Shown piece by piece: positions 47,289 through 64,000 of a stretch of DNA of 64,000 nucleotides. The position numbers and the translations under genes were made by a program. The DNA comes from Istiophorus platypterus (Eukaryota > Chordata > Actinopteri > Istiophoriformes > Istiophoridae): positions 15,204,027 to 15,268,026 of the forward strand of contig CM029126.1 of assembly GCA_016859345.1 (NCBI GenBank), in the 5' to 3' direction. The notes under the pieces were generated by a model that saw nothing but the letters and a program-made list of their open reading frames with translations, was not told the DNA's origin and ran no database searches. Every line of letters begins with the position of its first letter. Positions within the stretch are counted from its first letter, which is position 1.

Positions 47289-49740
47289 CTGAGATAAATA
47301 AAAGAAGCAAGTCAATAATTGTAATTTAAAAAAAAAAAATTGGACAGTAATCCCAGAGTATTGCATGTATTCATCATTACTTAATAAATGGTCAACGTTC
47401 TTTGTTGTTTGCTTACAGTATTAATTAAAGCAAGTGTATGCACCTGCATTCAATTCACCCACATTTACCTTCTGTATGTGTATCTGCAAAGGTGTGCCTG
47501 TCCCCTTTATTTACATAAATCCAGATGCATGACTATGTGAGGCTCAGCTATTGGTGCCATGGCATCCATGGCATAGATGCTTAAACTACCTTCTGACACT
47601 TGAGACCAAATGAGCAGACTATGCCCTTTAATTCCCTCACCACACTGCTACTCTCCCTGGGCAACGTAACACTACAGTGTCTCAGTCAGTCTGGTCAAAT
47701 GTGATTTACTAAATCTCCTATAGCAATCTGTGTGCCTATTTTCCGACAGCTGGCTCCGAATAGCTCACAGTCACTATAAAAAGCAACAGTGTATCTGCAT
47801 GGCAATGAATGGAAGGTGGCTACAGGTTCAAGGATCATTTATCAGTGACCAGTGGACAAATTCACCTGGCTCCATTTAAACCAAAGGGTTTCATAACCAA
47901 AAATAACCACAAATATCTGCAGCTTTTAGGGGAAGTGATAAACATATTTGATTAGTGAAGAACTAAACAAAAGTCACTTGTTGCTACACTTCTTGAGCTG
48001 TGCTCTGACAAAACCGGAAGACCGTGTCAGGAAATATGATATTTTTTAGAAGCAGACAACACACAACACTCAGTACATATTCCACCAAAACTTCCTTGAT
48101 TAAAATTTCAATCATTTAAGATTATCTCTTTCTTAAGTTTGTCTAATGGGTGAAAGAAGAGACTTTGTTCCTTCAGTGGCCCAGCACTGCTGCAACTAGA
48201 CAAGCTTATTGAATTATTACTTGTTATCCAGTTGTGTGACACAGAGCAGAAAATGCTGACACACTGTAGAGCTGTTGGTTCACGCCCTGTTCTACAAGCA
48301 CATCTGAAACATGGAACATGCATGTAACAGAGATGGATGGTAACGGAGATGGTTTATATTAGATTCTGTCAAAGCCAAACTGCAATTCACTTATTTCTTC
48401 TAATTGAAGCAATCCTGAAGAGGCAAGGTCACATTCAACTGTAACTGAAGTAAAATGTAAATGAATAATAGGACATTTTGATTGTGTGTGTATGTGTTTT
48501 TGTGGGGATTCTGTTTCAACATGTCATGCCATTGTTTGAAAGAAACCATGCAAGCCTTGCTTTTATGGGAATACCTCTCACATGTGGCGGTTAGGCTTTT
48601 AAAGCAGCAAGCAAGACAGACTAGGAAGCCAGGATGAATGCAATACTTCTTATATGAGGGGTTACCTTGCGCTGTCAGATGTTCAAGACTTGAGAGTTTA
48701 CTGAGATAAAGTGGTGTTAAGTTTTGGCCCAGAATACAACACCAACGTCTGAGCTCCTCTCCAGCACTCCTCTCCCTCTCCAGACGGACTAAGAGGATGA
48801 GTATCTCTGCTCCTCAGTGTTTATAGAGCACTGCACAGGGAGAGCCCATCCGGGTGTCAGGTGACTCCACCAAAGAAATTTCTAGGTCCATGCTTCTCCT
48901 CATTGAGGGTTCTCTTAAAAGCAAGCTTACTGTTGTTACTTCTGTAGCCCTCTGCTAGTTTAGAAAAACAACAAAAAGGTAAAATCGAAAATGCCAAATA
49001 TTGAGGCTTTGACTTGACATCCAAACCAACCATGCTTGTGTTATTATATGAGCATTACCTCTGCAATAAAAAGTAGTTCCTGAACATAGATAATGTTGTT
49101 CACATGCTCTGTTACTTGAAAATTTGGGACCTCAAACACTACAGTGTTACCGATGGACTTTTTTTCCTTAATACTTTTTAACCACTGTGAAAATCTTTAG
49201 ATAGAACCTGAACCTCTGGAATCACGTAACCAATCATGGTGCCAGATGTTAATGCAGTATGGAAACTGAAATAGACAGCTCACATGATCAGCTCACATTT
49301 CAGATACAAATAGCTGGCAGTAATGTGTTTTGCGGTACATTGATGGTCCATACAGTATACCTACTGTATGAATGAATGTAGTACGTATATTGCATTCACA
49401 TAAAGTTTTGGTACAGTGGTTCCAAGGGGTTGGACTCAATGTTTTGGCCTCTTCTAGAATAAAATAAAGCTTTTTGAGGGTGTAGAATTACTTCAGGTTC
49501 ACAAAGTTGTGCTGTTGTGAGTTTTTTCTCTAGTATTTCACTGAGGAAATTTAATTATTTTTCATTACATCATTTCAAAAACAATGTCTAGCTATTCTTT
49601 ATTCCAGTATATTAATTAACCAGTTAGGAAAATGAGAGATTTTTCATTAAAAGCTCAAAAAAAGGTAGAGTTATCAAAGTGAATGCTGAACTACAAGAAA
49701 ACTGAACATGAATATTGTCAACACCCAATAATACATACTC
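47289..49740. other. hspa8 first intron and upstream spacer
   Basis: No coding exon is visible in 2.4 kb. A TATAAAA on the plus strand near 47774 has no gene attached that I can find. The stretch 49300-49740 is AT-rich spacer up to the probable end of the TBC gene message (minus-strand AATAAA near 49750). Confidence 0.45.
48663..48826 (-). promoter_or_regulatory. hspa8: Candidate hspa8 promoter and non-coding first exon
   Basis: Minus-strand TATAAA (48821-48826, in CTATAAACA), a purine-rich leader and a good donor (GCGCAAG|GTAACC) at about 48663/48662 could form the missing non-coding first exon. A rival candidate lies nearer: a CCAAT on the minus strand near 47553, a weak TAAATAAAGG near 47510, and donor CAGAAG|GTAAAT at about 47470. 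The sequence does not decide between them. Confidence 0.35.
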
Positions 49741-50376
49741 TCCAGTAGTTTTATTGAGGTATATTTTTTCTGGTTATTTATATTTTTTTGTGTTTCATTC
49801 TCTATTCAAGACACAGCTGCAGTAAGTTGTCCTTCCCCGAACTGCACGGTCCCCCTGCCAGTGCTCAAAAGCTGGATGTCTATTCTTGTTACATAGGCCT
49901 CACTGACACTTAGGCCAAATGGCATTAAATATAACTGCAGTCCATTACAGACACCACCTGTTGCGACACACCGGATCTTAGTATTAACACATGCTGGTCT
50001 AGTAGTTGTTTTCCTCTAGCAGTTGAACATTGTATAAGCTGTAAGAACAACATTTTTAAAGCTTCGATTCAGAGGTAATAAGATCTTAAGCTTAAGCTTT
50101 TCATTTATGACAGTTCAGGAGAGCAATCAAAATGACTAACAGTCAGTTTTGATCAACTTTCATTCAATAAATACTGTACATTTATAATTAACAGCATGAA
50201 AAATAAATCAAATATAAGGTATGCAGCCATCAGAACATTAGTGTATTTCCCTCAGAAATAAAACCTAGGACAAAGAATATGTGCCACCAAAACTCCAAAC
50301 AGGGATTATAATGTATGTCCCTTGTTACAAATGACAGTTTCCTTAGAGTCCTTAACAGGTATTTAAATATTAGCAA

Positions 50377-56946
<6,570 letters not shown>

Positions 56947-57360
56947 CCACGGAGCTTGGACAGGCAGACAACTGTCATCCTCCCGTGGCCTCGCCGCTCC
57001 CTAAACTACACGTTTCTCCCCAAACCGAAAGCAGCCAGGACTGATTTTCCTCCGAAGGGCGTCGGATCCCGTCAAGATCACGGAAACTTGCCGAGTTAGT
57101 TTGGCGAGACCACCCGCGGCAGCGTTGTCGGTTCTCTCCCAGCCATCCGGGAGTCATATGACTGAACCCTTAGATCCCAGTTTGACCCACATTCCAGGTG
57201 GAGTCCGGACTTCAGTGCCAAAGTTCACTCCGGATTTGCGAGCATGTCTCACTCCACCCAGTGGTTTAACAGCACCAAGCGCAACTTCCTCAGCTGGATC
57301 CCACAGCCCTGTTTCCTCCTCCTCCTCCTCCTCCTCCTCATCACTTTGAATTGGGGTGTT

Positions 57361-58980
57361 TTTAGGAAACAAAAAAAAAAGTGACACAAATCTCAGTTAC
57401 GGTCTGATTAATTTTGAATTGAGCTCAATTAGAGAAACATGTCGATATTAGACCCGTGGTACTCACTTAGGCCCTTTTTTGAAGGTTGTTTGTATTTCCC
57501 TTGGAATTAAATGTGGAAACTTCTAAAGTTTGCTTGCCCGCTTTTGTTGACGTAGACATGGGGAAACAAAACAAGATTAGTGGCTTATCAATTTTTTAAT
57601 GGATTCCATTCGATAATTGTGGAGTAAAGGGAAGAATGAAGCATAGGGGGAAAATAAGTTACCCATAGGCTACTGAATTGGTGAAATAACTGATGCCTAC
57701 ATCAAAATCACAGTGTAGAAAGAGTTAAAAGATGAAAAGAAAGGCTCACATTTTCAGAATCCAAACTATAACAATACTTGAAAGAGAATTTGAATACTGT
57801 AATTGCTCCTCCTACCAACAATGCCAGCAAAGTGTGCTCTTCCAATGGCAATTTTAATAGAGGGGATGGGGACAAAATCCACAGTTGTTTTTCTGTGGAA
57901 ATTGATTTGATTGCACTTAATCAACCTATAATTTCAATGCATATTCTTGATATCAGTGTGGAGCAGATGTGCCATCAACAATAGGGTAATTGCAGAAATG
58001 CTAAATAAATCTATGTTACAGTGGAACAAATGCATAGTTGGCAGCACTGGGGGGGCCTTTTGCTAGGTCACAAAACATTTATCCTAGTTAATACCACATT
58101 TGGTCGCTTCCTCCCCTGCACTGGAGTAAGAAATTTACCTTATGGCAATCACTGAACTGCTCAAGGGTTAAAGTTCAACTGCATACATAAGAGTTGCCAT
58201 CACCACGTCACATTAAATCAAAAACACTGCAAAGCTGGTCAAACTGAAGGCCATCATGTTACATGTCATGCTGACTGAAGAAAACATACAACTATCGGAG
58301 TAGCTAGTTAGTTTACCTACTTAAAAGTCACATTACAAACACACAGAATAACCAAATAATATCATGAATAAAATTAGGTCCAAACCGTTATCCAACATTT
58401 TTTGGCAAGTATGCAACATAACCAAGACTCTCTTATTTGTGCCTATGAACAGTCACCAGTGGGATCTGATGACTTATGCTTAAATCTGACTCACACGCCA
58501 TGAATCCGAAGACATAGAACATGTCTTTTGTTCCATATGCCATGTGCTACACGAGCATAGGTGCTGTTCAGGTGTGTGACAACATTTCTGTCTGAGTGAA
58601 ATATTACACATATTAGGCTACGCTGATGGGATACAAAGAACCATGTTATTTTACAAGGATGTCCTTCATGTAAGCACAAGATTCTTGTTGCATATTTGCA
58701 CAACACCAGTCTTCAAACTCAATGAGAAGGATATACAGTGGTCAATGTTCACTTTTCTTTAATAACTTCCCTTTTTTCTTGCAATTCATCACCATTGAGT
58801 AACAGGAACCACACCCAAAAATTTCACCTCAGTGCTAAGATCTAGTATATCATTTTAGCAGAGCATAGCAAGCACTAAAACCTCTTCTTGTCCTTCTCAA
58901 TGTGAGTATTTACCTTACAAAAAAAATAGCAGAATACAGGTAGTTTAACTCCAGACCTTGGTTAACATACACAAGTCAGT
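57361..58980. other. Spacer between the TBC gene and the Siglec-like gene
   Basis: AT-rich sequence of 1.6 kb. I see no exon, RNA gene or intact mobile element. Confidence 0.5.
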
Positions 58981-59017
58981 CACAACATTAAAACCAGTTA
59001 CCTGTTTTAATGTTGTG
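58981..59017. mobile_element. Collapsed inverted-repeat element (MITE-like remnant)
   Basis: CACAACATTAAAACCAG, a 4-base gap, then CTGTTTTAATGTTGTG form a near-perfect hairpin. These words resemble the terminal inverted repeats of a common fish DNA transposon, here with almost no interior left. It sits about 70 bp before the start codon of the next gene. Confidence 0.5.
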
Positions 59018-59087
59018 GTTGGATGGTAGATTTATAGCTGATTTCAGGATTGATTGAGTTAACCTCATGTTGTTTTTCCTGGATTAG

Positions 59088-60755
59088 ATGAAGCTGCAGG
59101 TTCTGATAGATGTTGGTCTCATATTGATCCTGGCCTCTTATACAAAAGGTAGGTGACATTGTGTTACATTTTTTGTTTTTATTTCTATCTAATGAAATAT
59201 CAACTTTAATTAATAATATATAAAGAATATAAATTCAGATAATAATATAATAATGTAAATTCTGGTTTGGTTTGATTTCAAACAGGTCAAAACTGGAGTA
59301 TTTCAGTCAATTCCAGCCATAATGCAACAAAGGGCTCAACCTTGACCATAGAATGTACATTTACCACTCCGGAAAAAGGAAACAAAACTATCGTTCAAGT
59401 TTACTGGAAAAGAGACAATGCAAGTACCTCTGAAATGAAAGAAAAAGGCACAAATCAATATGTTTTTCACACGAATAAGTCGTTTGTGGTTGATCGGTAC
59501 AGAGGAAAGACTGAACTCATCGGTGATATAAATCAGGGAAACTGCTCCCTCAAGTTCAAAAACATCCAAAAGGGGGACGAAAATATCTATGTGAGAGTTA
59601 TTGGAAAAAGTAAAAACTACAGTTTCGTCAAGTACCCTGTCTCAATTCTTTTAAATGGTAAGAACTTTCCTAAAACATTTTGAATATGATCTAAATTATA
59701 TATATCCTCTTGAGTAAAGGAAAATTAAATTAATCTAAAAAGATCACTGTTCAGAGCAGTTGTAATTTTCTTCACAGAGAGAAAGGACGAGGGGAAAGAA
59801 ATTTATATGTACATCTTTGCACCTCTTTCTGCACTTCTGATCATTATTCTTATCACTGGAATTTTCTGTTGCATCAAACACAAAAGGTAACTTCACTTTA
59901 AGTTCATTTGTAAAATGAGTTTGTGGCTTGCAAGTCAGCCACAGTATTTATGTTTCATGACTGATCCTGGTGTTATCCTTACATGGGTTATTTTTTCATT
60001 TGTTAGGAGACATTTGGGGAGGGGTCTTTATTTGTTAAAATTTCATTTTCTGATAAAAAGGCCTTGTTATTATAATGGTAAACTAATACGTCAATATCTT
60101 TGCATTAAATTCATAATCACTTCTAGTAACTTGCCAGGAATAATCTTTTTTACAGGTCAAAATCTTTCACCAGGGAGGAATCTGGATATTATGCCAACTT
60201 TAGCAGAGCATCATCAAATCAAGCCCAAAGGTTTGTTTTATGATACAATTGTTAAATCACATTATAAATTCAATGTTATTTTCATCACTGTGTATATATG
60301 TGTGAGCAATACAGGAACCAAACTCTAGTGCTAGGCAGATGAAGATTGGAGCTGTTTGTGGATACATTTGACTCATACATATATGTGAATTGAAACATAA
60401 TAAATGACACATTTCTGTTCTGTTTTTCATATTAGAATCCAAACAAGTATATTTTGTCTTTTTAGAGAAGTATCTTGCATAAATCCTGTAAAGAAACTCC
60501 CTGAACTGAAGGTTATCGACGAACCCGTCTACATCAACACTGAAGTAAAATAACCCCACTCATTTTGATTTTAATATCCTATGAAGATAGTTATAAGATT
60601 AAAACAACAGAGAAGTCTTTGACTCTTTTGAAGCTTAACTTACTGTAACCAAATATCTGTCCTTGCAGGCCCTTACAGGTCAGATGGATCAGAGTATGGA
60701 TCACATGGACAATATATACCAAAATGCTGATTATTCAAAATCCAGCAAAAGCTGA
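59088..60755 (+). CDS. Siglec-like single V-set membrane receptor with YxN tail motifs
   Basis: Predicted cell-surface receptor of about 260 residues. Exons 59088-59148, 59286-59657, 59778-59886, 60156-60230, 60466-60544 and 60669-60755 join in phase. Order: signal peptide (MKLQVLIDVGLILILASYTK); one Ig V-set domain of about 120 residues with sequons (NWS, NSS, NAT, NKT, NAS, NKS, NCS, NYS); a transmembrane helix (YIFAPLSALLIIILITGIFC); and a tail of about 80 residues. The V domain has Cys in LTIEC and Cys in the E strand (GNCSLKF), while the usual F-strand Cys is replaced by IYVRVIG. This is the Siglec disulphide pattern, and the Arg sits where Siglecs bind sialic acid. The tail has YANF, YINT and YQNA (YxN, Grb2-SH2 type) and no ITIM. 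CD22 and MAG lie near the same gene cluster in human, which supports the family. If the fifth exon is read through, the protein ends early at VK. Confidence 0.7.
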
Positions 60756-63700
60756 GTCTCGCAAATCTATTTAAACTTAAATTTTATTTAATTGCAGTAT
60801 TTAAATTCTGCATTGTTATGTGCACATGTTCATCTCTATGTGTGAAAATATGGCATGGTGTATAGGATTAACTTATCATAAGGAAGAGAGGATGTACAGC
60901 ATCTACTAAGAAATTTTATATATATATCTTAAAAAACAGATGCCATCGCAGATCTAAGAACTACAGAGTTACAGTTATTCTATATTTACTGGCTCATGGT
61001 TACAAAAATTGTGAGATGCCAGAAAGACAGGGCTCTGTAGAACAGGAAATTATAGAAATTTATAGAAATGTTTCAGATAAAAATAATACCTTTTATCAGT
61101 TATAATAATATTTCCCTAACCAGCACTGCAGAAACTGAAGACTCTTCCCTACAGAGTCAGATACAGACCCAGGGCCTGTCAGGTACACATCCAAGGACCC
61201 TGGACCAGAACCTCAAAATGAAGTGACTGTTAAAATTTCTTGTTGTACATTTCTTTTTGGACAGTCAATCAAATGACCACAAAAAGACGGAAAACAACCA
61301 CAAAGAGGTGTAAAACTACAACATGGTTACATTTGTAGTCATTTTATGTCTCTTTTAGTTTGGGTGTCTTGCTCCTATCTATGATTGGTCGGAGGCAATT
61401 AACATCTGTGTCTGTTACTTCTATGTCCATGGGGCCCATTTTCTTATAATCTGTCTATGGCTGTAGGCTAATTAGCGCTATTTCTTTATAATATTTCATA
61501 TTACAATATTTAAAGTTGTTTGGTATTAATTTATTACACTGAGTAAACATTGTAACTATCAATATTGTACAGTCTATTATCAAGGGTTTTTTTTTTTGTT
61601 TTATTTTGCTTGTTTGTTTGTTGGTGTTTTTTTTCTAAATTTTGTGTTTGAGTTGACAGAGTTACTTTGCTGAGCTTCAATTTTTACCAATCAGCAGTGT
61701 AGAAAGATGGACTTGAGAGAATAAGAACCTATTCTTAAAAACTGGCGTATTTTATGTGGTTTAGGGTCTCTAGAAATTATATCTATATTGGATTCTGCAC
61801 CTCACAATTAATGCCCAGCACCAGCGTCCAGAGTTGCAAAATTGTCCAGTATTAGTGTTCTTAACCCAACTTAACTGTTCCACAGCCCACATGAAACTCA
61901 GTCTAGCAGTGTCCCGATGTGATCTTACTTGATATGGCTTCCTCAGATTGTTCTTAATGTTTTGGTTTTTTTATTGTTTTTATGTTGCAGAGCAATGAGC
62001 CCTGTCACCCTCTGTTTGCAAGCTCTTTGTTACATCTCGTGGCTGTTGTTCTTTTTCTCTGTGTACTTTATTCATGTAAATTGTAATCTACTAAATGAAT
62101 CTAAAAGCTGCAGAGAAAGAGCTCATACCATAAGGCTGTATAACTTCACTCGACCCCTCGGTTCTGGTAAATTTATACGTTTTTTTTTCTTTTTTCCAGT
62201 CTTTCTCATTATGTTTGCAAATTAATTTCCTGTGTCATTTTTGCTAGGGCTGAAACTTCTGTTTTCTTTCTTAAATCAGTCCTCTAATTTAGAGATTATT
62301 TCTTGGAATGTTATGTTTACTTTAAAGGCATTATCAAAATAAACAGTCAAAAGTAGATGTTTTTGCTTGTTGTATTATCTACCGTTTTCCACTACACTGC
62401 AACAGGTTTATAAAACTGAACTACACAACAGCGGCCAAAAAAAAAGGTTTTCAGGAAATCTGTAGTTATGCAACTGTACCATAACTACAGGATGGTGTTA
62501 GGTATTGTTAATCCATTTGGTGTAATATTTAATCTTTCTCTGGAGGAGATGCACAGGCTCCATCTCCATCTGTGAGAGTGAGTGCTAAAATAACTGTTCC
62601 CTGCTCTGTGTCTCATTGCTGCCCATCTTCTCAGACTCAGTTCTTAATAAATGGAAGTGGGGAATAGTGTGAACCCTGACCTTTCAACCCCTTCCTGCTG
62701 ACTTCAATGAGCCTTTAAACTGCACAATGCAATATAAAAGAGGGAAGCAGGCAAAGAGCTCCAAGAGAATATGAAGTGATTGTGGTGCATGACCTAAATA
62801 TCTCCTTTCATCCTGCGCGGTAAATGAATACATGCAACATACTGTATGTTATCAAATGTAACACCTTACATATGATACATTTGCAGGTTTCCTATTTACA
62901 CAGATGTTGATATTGATACTGTTGGACTGAAAGTGTTCATTTACAGACTGTATCATTTTCAAAATAATATAAGATAAAAATTCCTAATGATAATATATAT
63001 GTATTAAAGTAAAAAAATTTAAAAGGCCTAATAATTTAAATATTAGGGTACTGATGAGGTTTAACCTTTAAGGGGTGAAACAAAATAAATTAATAAACAA
63101 TATTTGAATTCCTCCAATGCTTATACATCCTATTAAAAGAATATAAGAATAAATTAAGGGTTATTGTTCACTAATGTTTTTTTCCTGCTAATCTGAATGC
63201 TAAATTATTAATCAGAAAACAAAATGTAAGCAGGTAGTTTTTTTCTCTGATTTTTTTTTTTGGGGGGAAAATTTCTCATTCTGCCCTAAACTATCAATCT
63301 GTCTCTTTCATTTAAAAAAAAATAAATAGGTGTATAGTTTCTTAAAACAAACAGATCTTTTAAAACCAATGAGGAAAAAGTAGATTCAGTTGTGCACAAT
63401 TTGAAAATTAATGACAAAACACACAGACACACAGACAAAACTTAATTGACATTTTTGCAATTCTTTCACCATTTCCTTGTTAATTTTGTTTTTCTGCTCC
63501 TCTGCCCCTGTCAGACACTATCTCAGTCCCTCAGGGTTCTACATTATATGGGACTTTTATTAGCTCCCATTCCACAGCCATCCACCAGGTGCCACCAGAC
63601 TTTCCTTCCTTACCCAGTTACTTGACCTCCGCTTTCCCAGTCACACACCTGTTCCCAGTTTCCCAGATTTACCAGATAGTAGCACGTTTCAGTGTGTTTT

Positions 63701-64000
63701 CCTTGGTGCTGTTCTTGCTGTGACTCATAGTACACTCTACCTTACCCATTTGCCTGTAACACTTGTTCATTTTTTTAATGAAGGTCTTTCTTAGTACCTG
63801 CCTGCCCATCTGTCTGGGTTTGGATCCTCTGTCCACCAACCGTGACATTAGCACAGTAACATGTTGGTGGGCACCCAACACATGAACCCAGGTGTGAGTT
63901 TGTGTGTTACGTCTGAAAGAAGAAATGCAACCGCTTCAGTACTTCTATCTGTCAGCCCAGACAGGGACCAGCTTCCCCTTTGCCTTCCTGTCAATTTACC
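60756..64000. other. Gene-poor right end
   Basis: AT-rich sequence with poly-T tracts and no convincing exon. The first few hundred bases should be the 3' UTR of the Siglec-like gene. The stretch of about 63480-63960 is less AT-rich and reads like a degraded interspersed repeat (Pro/Ser-like CCCAG runs, CTGCCTGCCCATCTGTCTGG, CCAACCGTGACA), but I cannot name the family. Confidence 0.4.

Noticed and set aside
47772..47780. TATAAAA on the plus strand upstream of hspa8
   Set aside because: No plus-strand gene follows; a chance match in AT-rich DNA is likelier.
57101..57387. Overlapping frames on both strands upstream of the TBC gene
   Set aside because: CpG-rich promoter with a TCC repeat gives open frames by composition alone; no domain.
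61929..62225. 98-residue hydrophobic frame after the Siglec-like gene
   Set aside because: T-rich sequence yields Phe/Leu runs; no signal of splicing or homology.

Overview
The window is vertebrate nuclear DNA, almost certainly from a ray-finned (teleost) fish and most likely an acanthomorph. The genes have many short exons with GT-AG introns, the intergenic DNA is AT-rich with CA, GATA/GACA and GGGAT microsatellites, and the CpG-rich gene starts carry the GCTAA/TTAGC words often seen in spiny-rayed fish. Coding exons were rebuilt by joining open frames at GT-AG sites with matching phase; untranslated ends are inferred.

Left half (1-33.7 kb) is a conserved block. It holds kmt2b (minus strand, 29 exons from the start codon to the window edge; the FYRC/SET end lies outside), psenen (plus), hspb6 (plus), proser3 (minus) and lin37 (plus). 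The same genes cluster on human 19q13.12, which supports the calls and shows that the histone methyltransferase is the KMT2B type rather than KMT2A. hspb6 and proser3 are convergent and share an almost palindromic poly(A) element. proser3 and lin37 are divergent across a promoter with three CCAAT boxes.

Middle (33.8-40.8 kb) is a recent direct tandem duplication of about 3.5 kb that begins in the lin37 3' UTR. Each copy carries one chemoattractant-type GPCR (FPR/chemerin-receptor-like). The two receptors differ at about 11 coding bases, about ten of which change the protein. One cluster of changes adds an N-glycosylation sequon to extracellular loop 2 of the second copy.

Right half (40.9-64 kb) holds ctrl (chymotrypsin-like digestive protease, minus), hspa8 (Hsc70, minus), a TBC-domain Rab GAP gene (minus) and a small Siglec-like single-V-set receptor gene (plus). 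The TBC gene carries an almost perfect 1,008-bp internal tandem duplication. It fuses two different exons in frame and would add exactly 120 residues by repeating part of the catalytic domain; it is either a very recent event or an assembly artefact. The Siglec-like receptor has the E-strand cysteine and F-strand arginine of sialic-acid-binding V domains, and three YxN motifs in its tail instead of ITIMs. The last 3.2 kb shows no convincing gene.

The points most worth following up are the chimeric TBC exon, the excess of amino-acid changes between the GPCR twins, and the Siglec-like receptor with a Grb2-type tail.
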